Below, in pieces: positions 11,479 through 23,284 of a stretch of 64,000 nt of DNA. A program made the position numbers and the translations under genes. Origin of the DNA: Paramecium pentaurelia (lineage: Eukaryota; Ciliophora; Oligohymenophorea; Peniculida; Parameciidae); NCBI GenBank assembly GCA_905183005.1, contig CAJJDO010000028.1, positions 248,001 to 312,000 on the forward strand, in the 5' to 3' direction. The notes under the pieces are model-generated. The model was not told the origin of the DNA, searched no databases, and saw only the letters and a program-made list of their open reading frames with translations. Position 1 is the first letter of the stretch, and every line of letters begins with the position of its first letter.

Positions 11479-12462
11479 TCAAAGTTTGGTCCAATCAAAA
11501 ACATTATCATTTGGATATTTCATTCTTGTATAAAGATCTTTAAATAATTTCTTTAACCAAACATAATCAGGTCTCTCTTCAAATTTTAAGCTTTTGCAAT
11601 AATTAAAATAAATAGAAAATTCTTCAGGTAATCCCTCACATAATTTTTCAATTGAAGTAGCAATTTTAGATTCTGCAATTTTTTCATACTTATCCTTCTT
11701 ATTATCTGTTTTTAAACCTTACCAAGGTAATTATCCATTTAAAAAATAAACTAAAACATATCCAATTGCTTCTAAATCATCTCTTCTACTTTATTCAACT
11801 CCTAAATGTGTATTTACACTAGCATATCTAGCTGTTCCTGTTAAACTTTTACCTTCTCTATATGGAATATGGAGATCTAAAATAATATAATTTAATAATA
11901 CTAGTTCTCTAATCTCTATATTTCTTAGACAGACCAAAGTCTATAATATATATTAAATCATTCTTTTAAGTTAATCCAATTAAAAAATTGTCAGGTTTTA
12001 TATCTCTATGAATTAAGTTTTTGCTATGAATAAATTCAATTCTAGAAAGCATCTATTAAGCAATCATTAAGACTGTTTTTAATGAAAAATGTCTTTTGCA
12101 TTAATTAAATAGATCTTCTAAATTGGGACCAAGTAGTTCCATAACCAATATATTGTATTCTCCTTCACTTCCAACCCAATAAGCTTATGGAATCCCCACT
12201 TAATATATTTAATTTAATTTACTTCCTCCTTGCAATACTTTATAGATCTTGCCCTCAAATATTAATTATGGATGTTTATTTGCAATAGCTTCCTAGATGA
12301 ATAAAAATTGTCATACTAATTTAATAGCTACATCTTATCCAGTTTATTTATTAGTTCCTTAAAGATTATTCAATAAGTTGTACCTAAAAAGATTTAACCA
12401 AAAGAACCACTTCCAATTTTTTTATCAAAAGAAAATCCAAATTTGTTGAGTCCAACTTACAT
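11479..12462 (-). CDS. casein kinase 1 family serine/threonine kinase
   Basis: Complete CK1-type kinase of 302 residues with introns at 12358-12383 (26), 12293-12316 (24) and 11877-11901 (25). Starts at 12462 with MQVGLNKFGF directly before the glycine loop IGSGSFGQIFLG. All kinase elements are present: VAIKL lysine, LLGPNLEDLF (CK1 signature), HRDIKPDNFL catalytic loop, IDFGLSKKYRD, and the CK1-specific GTARYASVNTHLG followed by EQSRRDDLEAIGY and LPWQGLK. CK1 enzymes lack the usual APE motif, as here. The C-terminal extension beyond the kinase fold is minimal, so there is no obvious regulatory tail. CK1s phosphorylate many acidic or primed substrates; ciliates have expanded families, so the particular role cannot be read from sequence. 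The ABCE1 stop lies only 43 bp upstream. Confidence 0.95.
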
Positions 12463-12505
12463 ATTAAAATATACTTATAATTTATGTAAATTTAATAAGA
12501 ATTTT

Positions 12506-15500
12506 TCATTCATCTAAACAGAAATAGTTACCACTTTATTTCTATTCTCTATCCAAAATAGAATCCATTTTATTGATTCTTGGTCTAAAATTAGTTGGAT
12601 CTATAAAATAATAAATTAGATAGTATACCTCTTCTAAATGTTATATTAAGAACATTCAAGAATTTATTCATTCCTGTTAATAAATCTTCAGGTGCATTAG
12701 CAACACATGCTTTTCCTGGTACACCATCATACACTACAACTCTTGTAATATAAATAAAGTTATTACTTATCTGCCAAATAAGTTGCCATAATAAAATCAT
12801 GTTCAACAACAAAACCTGCTCTTTTTGTATTCATTATAAATCTTTTAATTAATTTAGATGTAGCAACTCTTTATTCTGCATCTAAATAAGCAGATGGTTC
12901 ATCCAATAAATAAACTTCAGCTGGTTTACCTAATGCTAAAATCAAAGCAACTCTTTATAATTCACCTCCTGATAATTTCTTAACTTCATTATCTTCTAAA
13001 TCTTCAATTCTCAATGGTTTATATACATCAGTTTAAAATTATGGATTTCTATGACTATCTTATAATTTAGATCTAAATAATTCTTAAACTGTTCCATCAA
13101 ATGTAGGTGCAATCATTTATGGTTTATAACTGACACTTAATTTTGGAATATCAACAACATCTTTATCTTTTCCTGCCAACATTTTAATGAATGTAGTTTT
13201 TCCAGTTCCATTTTCTCCTAATAAAACAACAATTTCTGAATTATTAAAACCTCCTGCTTTTACTTATAATGAAAATTCTCCTTATACTTTTTTCATATCA
13301 GGATATTGATAATTTTTCTTTTATTTCTAATTCTCTAATAACATATCTAAATTATCTGAAATCTTGAAACTTAATTCATAATCTCTAAATCTCATATTTT
13401 CAGTTGGTACAAATCCAGCCAAAAATATATTAATACCTTCTCTAACTGAAAAAGGCATTGTCACTATACCATAAGCTGTTTATTCTCCATATAAACAACA
13501 AATAAAATCTGATAAATAATCTAATATGGATAGATCATGCTCTACAACAATAAGATAATTGTTATCTCTTACTTAATTTCTAATGATTCTAGATGCAACC
13601 ACTCTTTATTTAATATCTAAATAAGATGTTGGTTCATCAAGCATCAAACATTCACTTTCTGAAATACATGCCATTAATATTGCAAATCTTTACAATTCAC
13701 CTCCAGATAACATACCAATTTCTCTATCTACTAAATGAGACAATTCTAAATCTTTTAATAATTATTCTGCTCTATTCAATTTATCCTTATTTTTAATAAC
13801 TTCTCCAACTTTACCTTTAACTGCCTTACCAATTGAATCAACATATTATGGTTTTATTACAGCTTTAACTTTTCCTTCAAATACTTTTTATAAATAACTT
13901 TGTAATTCACTTCCTCTAAAATACTTTAAGATCTATTCGAATGAAGGAGGCTCNATTACTTATCTGCCAAATAAGTTGCCATAATAAAATCATGTTCAAC
14001 AACAAAACCTGCTCTTTTTGTATTCATTATAAATCTTTTAATTAATTTAGATGTAGCAACTCTTTATTCTGCATCTAAATAAGCAGATGGTTCATCCAAT
14101 AAATAAACTTCAGCTGGTTTACCTAATGCTAAAATCAAAGCAACTCTTTATAATTCACCTCCTGATAATTTCTTAACTTCATTATCTTCTAAATCTTCAA
14201 TTCTCAATGGTTTATATACATCAGTTTAAAATTATGGATTTCTATGACTATCTTATAATTTAGATCTAAATAATTCTTAAACTGTTCCATCAAATGTAGG
14301 TGCAATCATTTATGGTTTATAACTGACACTTAATTTTGGAATATCAACAACATCTTTATCTTTTCCTGCCAACATTTTAATGAATGTAGTTTTTCCAGTT
14401 CCATTTTCTCCTAATAAAACAACAATTTCTGAATTATTAAAACCTCCTGCTTTTACTTATAATGAAAATTCTCCTTATACTTTTTTCATATCAGGATATT
14501 GATAATTTTTCTTTTATTTCTAATTCTCTAATAACATATCTAAATTATCTGAAATCTTGAAACTTAATTCATAATCTCTAAATCTCATATTTTCAGTTGG
14601 TACAAATCCAGCCAAAAATATATTAATACCTTCTCTAACTGAAAAAGGCATTGTCACTATACCATAAGCTGTTTATTCTCCATATAAACAACAAATAAAA
14701 TCTGATAAATAATCTAATATGGATAGATCATGCTCTACAACAATAAGATAATTGTTATCTCTTACTTAATTTCTAATGATTCTAGATGCAACCACTCTTT
14801 ATTTAATATCTAAATAAGATGTTGGTTCATCAAGCATCAAACATTCACTTTCTGAAATACATGCCATTAATATTGCAAATCTTTACAATTCACCTCCAGA
14901 TAACATACCAATTTCTCTATCTACTAAATGAGACAATTCTAAATCTTTTAATAATTATTCTGCTCTATTCAATTTATCCTTATTTTTAATAACTTCTCCA
15001 ACTTTACCTTTAACTGCCTTACCAATTGAATCAACATATTATGGTTTTATTACAGCTTTAACTTTTCCTTCAAATACTTTTTATAAATAACTTTGTAATT
15101 CACTTCCTCTAAAATACTTTAAGATCTATTCGAATGAAGGAGGCTCTTTATATAAACCCAAATTAGGTTGCACTTTTCCACTTAGAATTTANGTTATTAC
15201 TTATCTGCCAAATAAGTTGCCATAATAAAATCATGTTCAACAACAAAACCTGCTCTTTTTGTATTCATTATAAATCTTTTAATTAATTTAGATGTAGCAA
15301 CTCTTTATTCTGCATCTAAATAAGCAGATGGTTCATCCAATAAATAAACTTCAGCTGGTTTACCTAATGCTAAAATCAAAGCAACTCTTTATAATTCACC
15401 TCCTGATAATTTCTTAACTTCATTATCTTCTAAATCTTCAATTCTCAATGGTTTATATACATCAGTTTAAAATTATGGATTTCTATGACTATCTTATAAT

Positions 15501-16792
15501 TTAGATCTAAATAATTCTTAAACTGTTCCATCAAATGTAGGTGCAATCATTTATGGTTTATAACTGACACTTAATTTTGGAATATCAACAACATCTTTAT
15601 CTTTTCCTGCCAACATTTTAATGAATGTAGTTTTACCAGTTCCATTTTCTCCTAATAAAACAACAATTTCTGAATTATTAAAACCTCCTGCTTTTACTTA
15701 TAATGAAAATTCTCCTTATACTTTTTTCATATCAGGATATTGATAATTTTTCTTTTATTTCTAATTCTCTAATAACATATCTAAATTATCTGAAATCTTG
15801 AAACTTAATTCATAATCTCTAAATCTCATATTTTCAGTTGGTACAAATCCAGCCAAAAATATATTAATACCTTCTCTAACTGAAAAAGGCATTGTCACTA
15901 TACCATAAGCTGTTTATTCTCCATATAAACAACAAATAAAATCTGATAAATAATCTAATATGGATAGATCATGCTCTACAACAATAAGATAATTGTTATC
16001 TCTTACTTAATTTCTAATGATTCTAGATGCAACCACTCTTTATTTAATATCTAAATAAGATGTTGGTTCATCAAGCATCAAACATTCACTTTCTGAAATA
16101 CATGCCATCAATATTGCAAATCTTTACAATTCACCTCCAGATAACATACCAATTTCTCTATCTACTAAATGAGACAATTCTAAATCTTTTAATAATTATT
16201 CTGCTCTATTCAATTTATCCTTATTCTTAATAACTTCTCCAACTTTACCTTTAACTGCCTTACCAATTGAATCAACATATTATGGTTTTATTACAGCCTT
16301 CACCTTTCCTTCAAATACTTTTTATAAATAACTCTGTAACTCACTTCCTCTAAAATACTTTAAGATCTATTCGAATGAAGGAGGCTCTTTATATAAACCC
16401 AAATTAGGTTGCACTTTTCCACTTAGAATTTACAATGCAGTTGATTTTCCTATTCCATTAGTACCAACTAATCCTAATACTTATCCTGGTCTAGGTGTTG
16501 GTAATCTATGTAATTTGAATGAATTGGCTCCATATTAATGTGTTAATTCTTTAGATAAATCTTTGGGTAAATTGATAATCATGATTGCTTTGAATGGACA
16601 TTTCTTAACACAAATAGCACATCCAATACACAATGATTCATTGATTGTGCATAATTTACTTTACTTTGTAACTTCTATACACAATTTCTCACTCTTATTA
16701 ATTGGACAATTCTTCTTGCATTCCAAAGCACAACGTTAAGGTTTACATCTGTCTTTATTGATGATGGCAATTCTTAATTTTGATTCCTCCAT
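12506..16792 (-). CDS. ABCE1: ABCE1/Rli1 ribosome-recycling ATPase, locus misassembled
   Basis: Two-ATPase iron-sulfur ABC protein that splits ribosomes after termination. The start at 16792 leads into two ferredoxin-like cysteine clusters (CKPQRCALECKKNCP; CIGCAICVKKCP), a first ABC domain (Walker A GTNGIGKST, signature LSGGELQRFA, LMLDEPTSYLD), a second (GENGTGKTT, LSGGELQRVAL, LLDEPSAYLD) and the C-terminus ITFRRDPTNFRPRINKMDS. As printed the locus is interrupted: the body occurs three times (15193-16432, 13955-15191, 12759-13953), separated by single N bases at 15192 and 13954, and the junctions break the frame. Skipping 12759-15192 and removing introns 12742-12766 (whose 3' part corresponds to 15193-15200) and 12601-12628 gives exactly 600 codons including the stop, the size expected of ABCE1. 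Confidence 0.92.
12759..13953 (-). repeat. ABCE1 duplicate segment, copy A
   Basis: Direct repeat of the ABCE1 coding body, continuous with the true 3' end of the gene. It is followed by an N at 13954. Over the shared length it is identical to copy B as far as I can see by eye. It differs from copy C at eight positions, for example 13201, 13675 and 13792. Its left edge falls inside intron 12742-12766. Confidence 0.9.
13955..15191 (-). repeat. ABCE1 duplicate segment, copy B
   Basis: Middle direct copy of the ABCE1 body, bounded by N at 13954 and 15192 and with no gene ends of its own. It extends about 45 bp further toward the gene start than copy A. Offsets are 1,193 to copy A and 1,241 to copy C. 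It looks like an unmerged contig inserted between two overlapping contigs. Confidence 0.9.
15193..16432 (-). repeat. ABCE1 duplicate segment, copy C
   Basis: Copy continuous with the real 5' end of ABCE1 (start at 16792). It carries eight single-base differences from copies A and B at 15635, 16109, 16226, 16298, 16301, 16304, 16334 and 16340. The ones I checked are silent, such as GGT for GGA in Walker A. It therefore probably comes from a second allele or a close paralogue. Confidence 0.88.
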
Positions 16793-17493
16793 TAATTAAA
16801 TTCTTTAATTAATTTATATTTCTTAATTAATTATTAATCTTTATATTAGATTAATAAAAAATAACCAAAAAAAACATATTGATTACTTCATTATCATCGT
16901 TAAAATTATCTATCTTTATATATTACTAATTTAAATCTGATATTCAGTTATTAAGATATTTTACATCTTCATAATAACTCTAAAGTATTCATAAAGTTAT
17001 TAAAATATATAGATTCAGAATTCTAATAAGAAAACCTTAATGTAATTTAAAATTAACGTTGATTTTGTAGCAATTAATACATTTAACCTGAAGTATTAGT
17101 ATTTCTAGTCTAAATCCTTTTTCTATATTATTTATATATATTTATAGGTTAATGCTTTCAATTAAATTCAATTTAATGGTCTTTAAGTTCATATAGTAAT
17201 AACTAGAATAACGGAAATTTTTGATGAAGATGAAAAATGATAGAATGATTAAAATAATTTAATGGTTTATTTGTTTAAGTAACTATAATTGAAAATAGTA
17301 TTAAATAAATACAAAAGGAAATTAATTCAGAATGTTCGTATTCTAATCAAAGTTCATGATTATGTAAATATTATAAAATTAAAGATGTGAATCTAAAGGA
17401 TTTTATTTAAATAAAAAGATTGTAATGGTTCTGTTTTATAAATAATTTATTTATGCTTCTTAAATTAACATAAATATTATTTATATCTTATTA
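16793..17493. other. divergent intergenic spacer, 0.7 kb
   Basis: Spacer holding the upstream regions of ABCE1 (-) and V-ATPase subunit a (+). A plus-strand frame near 17,145-17,240 (reading NGLQVHIVITRITEIFDEDE) looks coding-like but is short and stops at TGA, with no start or partner. I treat it as a possible relic. No RNA-like structure seen. Confidence 0.45.
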
Positions 17494-20339
17494 ATGAGTT
17501 TCTTTAGATCAGAGACTATGGCATATTATTAGATAATAGTACCTAAGGAAAGTGCATGGAATGTATTTAATGAGATGGGAAAATTGAGTATGGTAGGGAA
17601 TGGAATATTTATTTAAGGTCTAAGTTGTGGATATGTCACCAGATGAGCCTCATGTGAATAGACCTTTTTATCAATACATCAGAAGGGCAGATGAAGTGAT
17701 TAGTAAATTAAATGTATTCGAAGTTGAAATGTTGAAGTACAAAATAAAGAATCTTAAATGCTCTGATTATTAATAATTCTTAGAAAAAATGTCTTAGTAT
17801 ACTAAGGATATAAATTAAAGTGAAGATAAATGGTTTGATCTAATTGAGAGTACTTTAGATGAAAAATATTGTAATTATTTGTCTTTATCTTAAAGCTCAA
17901 TTGATAGAACAGATTCAAAATTTAGAGTAAATCTGTGTTCGTAAAAACACTTTATTTGAACATAAGGCTGTTTTGATAAAATCAAAGGAAGTATTAGGTC
18001 CAACATATTATACAAAAGGAAGAAATGTGGCTATAAATCCATAAATAGGTGGTGTACCAGATCAATAAAAAGTAGTACAACCACGTATAAATTATAAGTT
18101 ATAATCATAATAGTTTATAATCTAAATTATTTGGTTGGAGTAGTTGATAGATTAGAAGCTAATCGTTTTAAAAGAATGGTATTTAGAGCCTCTAAAGGAA
18201 ATGCTTGGATAGTATTGTCTGATATAGAATATTCAAGAATTGATGCTTCTTTAGAATCAGTGAATTTAGATTCTGATAAGTCAGCTGCTAAGAACTTGGA
18301 AAAGTAAAGAACAGTGTTTCTGATTGTATATACAGGAGGAGGATAAGACTTTTTGAGAGCCAAACTGAATAAAATTTGTGATTCATTTAATTGTGCCAAA
18401 TTTGTACTTCCAGATGATCCTTAATTGTTAGTCTAAAAAACATTAGAATTGGATCTTTCTTTGGATGAATGCGACAATGTATGATGGCATTTAACTTTTA
18501 GTTATTAAGATTGACGACTGTTAAAATAAAGGAATTGTTATTAGAATATGCTTAGATATAACCATAATTGAAAATATCATTGTTAGAAATGAGTAAGTTA
18601 TTGATGGTGAAAGAAAAAGCACTATATACAAATCTAAATTATCTTTATTAGAAAGAAAGAATATATATAGGGTTCTTTTGGGCACCAAAACATGTAGAAG
18701 GGGAATTACATCATATGTTACATTAATTGAGTGTTTCTTAAAGCAATACTTCAGTTGGATAAATTATTGAATTGGAACCACCTGAAAAAGTGCTTACACC
18801 CACTTATTTTAAGATTAATGAATTTAATTATGTATTCCAAGAAATTGTCAATACTTATGGTATTCCAAGATATAAAGAAATTAATCCTGGAATGTTTGCT
18901 GTTATGTTTTTCCCTTTCATGTTTGGTATTATGTTTGGAGATATTGGACATGGAGGAGTACTATTTATTTTAGCCTTCCTATTAGTAAAAAATTCTGATA
19001 CATTACGAAAACTTCCTGATTTTGCTGGTTTAATATAGGTTAGATATCTATTTTTATTGATGGGTATATGTGCACTCTATTGTGGTATTATTTATAATGA
19101 CTTTATGTCTTTGACTTGGAATATATTTGGAAGTTGTTTTGAAAATGTACCTGATTCTGAAGAAACTGTTTATATAAAAGGATGTACTTATCCAATTGGA
19201 TTTGATCCTAAATGGTATATAGCAAGCAATGAATTGAACTTCTTTAATTCATTCAAGATGAAGTTTGCTATCATTTATGGTGTTTCTCAAATGATTTTTG
19301 GTATTCTCTTAAAAGGAGTGAATAACATATATTTTAAAGATTACTTATCTTTTGTTTTTGAATTTCTACCATAATTGATATTTATGTGCATTACTTTTGG
19401 TTATATGGCAATAATGATTATGTTGAAATGGGGATAGAGTTGGGAAGATAGAACTGATAAAGCTCCATCAATTATCAATTCAATGATCAATATCCCCTTA
19501 TAAGGAGGTTCTACAGAAGGAAAACCATTATTTGATTTAGAGTCTTAAGAATCCCTTTAATAATCTATCTTATTTTGGTCATTCTTATGTATTCCATGGA
19601 TGCTTATACCAAAACCAATAATCGAAGTTTTTCAACATTACAGTGGAAAAAAACATGGCAAAAAACCTTCAAAGGCACTTGAACCTAAAGATGAAAGCAA
19701 GGAAGCTTTATTGCCTATGTAATAAGGTTAAAAATCAATTAATTAAAGTGCATTGGCTGAAGAATTAAGATTATAATTAATTTAAAAAGAAAAAGAGAAG
19801 GAATTAAAAAGAAAATAATTAGAAGAATAAAGACTCAAAGAATAAGCAGGAGAAGATATTCAACCAAAAGATTAACCATAATAAATATTGCCAAAATAAT
19901 AAGAATAAAGTGGTGGACATGGACATGGACATGAAGAATTTGATATTGGAGAACTTGCTGTACATTAAATTATTGAAACTATTGAATTTGTTCTTGGTTC
20001 TATTAGTAATACTGCATCATATTTACGTTTATGGGCATTATCTTTAGCACATGGATAATTGGCTAAAGTATTTTTTGAGAAATGTATTGGTGCTGGTATT
20101 GTTGATGGAAATGTAATTGTATTAGTCATAGGTTGGCCCATATTTTTACATTGCACTATTGGAGGTATTAATATATTTCTATTATAGTTTTAATGTGTAT
20201 GGATCTTATGGAATGTTTCTTACATGCTTTAAGATTGTAATGGGTTGAATTCTAAAGTAAATTCTATAAAGCTGATGGTATTAAATTTATGCCATTTTCA
20301 TTCAAAGAAGTTTTAACAAATCAACCTAAAGATTAATGA
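17494..20339 (+). CDS. V-type H+-ATPase subunit a (100-116 kDa)
   Basis: 906 residues after removal of introns 17593-17617, 17871-17895, 18085-18113, 18479-18501 and 20165-20187. It starts MSFFRSETM, the usual short leader before the cytosolic domain. The cytosolic half includes DMSPDEPHVNRPFYQYIRR and LVGVVDRLEANRFKRMVFRA. The membrane half has about eight hydrophobic spans: NPGMFAVMFFPFMFGIMFGD, GHGGVLFILAFLLV, IGHG, and the diagnostic SNTASYLRLWALSLAHGQL, with the essential arginine of the proton path in YLRLWALS. It ends ALRLQWVEFQSKFYKADG. Between the membrane spans sits a charged loop of about 100 residues, rich in Glu, Lys and TAA/TAG-coded Gln, ending in a Gly-His repeat before EEFDIGE. 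Subunit a forms the proton half-channels of V0 and directs pump location; Paramecium is known for many isoforms. Confidence 0.97.
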
Positions 20340-20408
20340 TTTATTCATGAACATTTATATATCATACAACATTCTATAAAATTGTTAAATAAATTAATTT
20401 ATATACAC

Positions 20409-22381
20409 TCAGGTAGTGAAGACACCTTTCTTTTCCAATCTCTTATTTCTCTTTTTTAATTTAAATCCATGTTTTAATTTCCATATTTTCTTACCACTTA
20501 TAGGTCTAAGTCTAGATGAATCTACTAATTCAGGATCTTCATCTTCTTAATTAATTGTAACATATTAATTCTCAGGTTTTTTTGCCTTTGCTTTTTCTTC
20601 TTACTCAGGTAACATATTATTATTCATTTCATCATTCAATAATCTTCTTTTCTTTATTAATTTATCAGTATTTTAATCATGAACTCTAACAAGAACTTTT
20701 ACTTTTTATTAATCTCCTTACATTTTTCTTTATTTCTTAATGAATTCTGGTAATAAATATTCAGGCACAGGACCTAAGACATTATAATATATACATACCT
20801 TAAGGTAATTATATTGATGATCTATTTAATTTTTTCTTTAATTATACAATTTGATCTTACAATAATTCTTTTTCTTTCTGATTCTATTAAAAATATTCTA
20901 CTAAATCTGGTGACTTGACCATCTTCTTTTTGAAATCTATTTGCTCTGCCATTTTAACCTAATATTTTGATATATTTTTAGTTGTATCTTCTATACGATA
21001 ACGGAATGCTTCAATTTCATTTTATTTTATTGGATATTCTTTGCAATTAACATTATTATATTCTGCATTAACAAATTACATAACTGTTTCAACATTTTAT
21101 TCATTATTTGAAGCTATACAAACAGTATTTGTAACAGATTTTAATATTTAATCTGGTAATTCATTTGGTAATAAATTATATAATATAATATTATCTAACT
21201 TCTTTAGAGTGTAAGGTTATTTAGATTTTTTAGATACTTACTTAGTTCTTTCAAAGAATTCATTTTCTAAATCTAAAAAGACATTTGCAGTTGCAATAAG
21301 TATTTAAATAACTCCAGTATTGAAAGTTGATAAAGTATAATATTTAAGTGTTTTTGGATTTTCATGATTATAAATTTGATATCTTTCAATATTACATCTC
21401 TAAAAAAGTAATTGTAAATAATAAATCTCAAACAAATTTTAAACTATTATAAGTGTTTTTCCTTAGACAAGGTTAAGTTTCAAAGTTATATAAAGTACAA
21501 TCTATTATTATGTAAAGTCTGAATAAAAATAGTAAAATAAATTTGGTAATTCATTTTTAGTTTATTAAATGGTTCTATCTTCTTATTCTTATTCTTATTC
21601 TTCCTAATCTTCTTCAATTTTAGCTACTGTAATAGCCTTTCCAAGTATAACTTCAATCAATTTTTCATCACCAACATAGATTGTAAATTGATTCTTTGAA
21701 ATCCATTTAGAAATGGTTTCCAATTAAAATTACCCTCCATAAAGAGTGGCTAAATTGCAATCATCAAATAAAGCAAATTAAAAACATTTATTATCCACTT
21801 TGCCACTAGTCTTCAATTTACTCACAGAATAATATGTGGCAAATAATATAGATGGTTGTGTAACAGGTGGTAATACAATATTATAATTGTCATCTAATTA
21901 TATTTAACCTTAGATAATACTTTTAGCATTCAGAGGAAATTGTGAATTAATATCAAGTAATGCAATTTCTTAGGGATAATTGTCAAGCAACTTTTGAACT
22001 ATAGATTTACAATGTGTTGATTGTTCTCTGCTTGCTGAGGTAATGAGTAAATAATATCCATTCTATAATAAATTTGATTAACTCTTACTTCTTCATCTGG
22101 AGTAAAATGATCTAAAGATTTTAAAAATTAATCTAAAATTATCAAAAGACAAGACATAGTTCTTCCACTTTGTTTTGGTGCTTCAATACATGTTAAATGT
22201 TTTTTATGTTAGATGATCTAATGTTTGTTATTAAAATTACTTAGAGCAAATTATTCATTATAAAAGTGGGATGCTTGATTACACCGAACTCTCTTTTGAG
22301 TTAAGAAAGTAAAGGTGATGTGATTTGATGCTACTTGAAGAATTGTTGGATTGTAAGTTCTTAATCAATATATTACTCCAT
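20409..22381 (-). CDS. DDX56/Dbp9-like DEAD-box protein with lost ATPase motifs
   Basis: 632 residues after removal of introns 22218-22240 (23), 22063-22088 (26) and 20774-20798 (25). The C-terminal third assigns the family: AFRYRIEDTTKNISKY and PDLVEYFQQNQKEKELL, then GPVPEYLLPEFIKKQRK and a basic tail, in the order and spacing of DDX56/Dbp9, a nucleolar helicase of 60S ribosome assembly. The helicase core is present in outline (PTFIMNNLLQIIQHKKHLT as the Q-motif region) but its active site is gone. Motif I reads APKQSGRT instead of AxxGxGKT, motif II reads FDDCN instead of DEAD, and the motif VI arginines (HRxGRxxR) are absent from the region ILKSVTNTVC. A normal paralogue may exist elsewhere. 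It starts at 22381, 19 bp from the next gene's stop. Confidence 0.8.
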
Positions 22382-22400
22382 AATTAAATTTATATATATC

Positions 22401-23236
22401 TCATTTTTTTAATAAAGGCAAATATATTGAATTGTAGAAAATCTATGCTATATAAGCCCCAAATAGTGGAGCAAATAGAAACACCCAAAAATTGGCTAAT
22501 TTAGTTGTATCATTTAACCAGAATGCTTCAAATAATTCCAATCCTACACCCATGGCTGGATTTAAGCAACCTTAAATAGAAATATAATAAATACCTCCAG
22601 AATGTGATGACAACTATCTAGAAAAGAATAAAGCTAAAGCAATCCAGGCTATACCTGCAATATCATTATTTGTCTATCTTGTTTATTCATGAACTTGAAT
22701 ATGTATGAATAAAACAAACATAAAGGTTCCAAAAGCCTATATTAAATATATATATGTACTTCTCCACATAAATCAGCAAGCATCCATTCTATGTTTGTAC
22801 TCTTAATACTAGGAGATGTCACTACTCCTAATATTAAATATGCAACCCAAGCACCTCCAACTGCACCTAATAATTATGCAGTCCAATAGATTCTTAATGT
22901 CCATGAACTAATAGTATCATCACAATAGAAACTAAATGATACTGCTGGATTGACATGTCCACCTGTAAATTTGCATGTTAAAAATATTGCTGCATATAAA
23001 TAGGCTGCAATCAAAAAATCAGATCCATTTGATGCCACAATACCATATGCAAATAATCCTGTTCCTATAGTTTCAAATATAAATATGATTGTTAAATCCC
23101 CGAATGTTTTTGGAGCTGGTCTTTTTATTGGTGGTTGATTAGTTTCTTCTATATCTAATTGAATGAGATGAGTCTATGGTTATTGAACTTAATTTTAATG
23201 TTCGTCAATTTCTTATCTTTAATTTGGTGATTCCAT
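22401..23236 (-). CDS. aquaporin (MIP family channel)
   Basis: 262 residues with introns 22737-22759 (23) and 22571-22594 (24 nt, just before the second pore motif). A cytosolic N-terminal tail of about 50 residues is rich in Gln, Glu and Pro. Six hydrophobic spans follow, with two half-helices carrying the pore motifs: GGHVNPAVSF in the first half and GGCLNPAMGV in the second. Other landmarks are FIFETIGTGLFAYGIV (first span), GAVGGAWVAYLIL, GEAFGTFMFVLFIH and FLFAPLFGAYIAQIFY (last span). Two intact NPA motifs indicate a water or small-solute channel. The selectivity filter cannot be assigned with certainty by eye. In freshwater ciliates such channels are thought to serve the contractile vacuole; that is inference here. 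Confidence 0.93.
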
Positions 23237-23284
23237 TTTATAAATAAATAAAATATAATAAAAGTTTGAGTTAATATGCTAAAT

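Noticed and set aside
12759..16432. ABCE1 as a genuine tandem multi-domain expansion (six or more ATPase domains)
   Set aside because: Single N bases at both joints, frame breaks and a joint inside an intron point to assembly error.
20409..20952. Separate small gene starting with MAEQIDFKKK
   Set aside because: The upstream frame reads straight through this ATG and the combined protein matches the DDX56/Dbp9 C-terminus.
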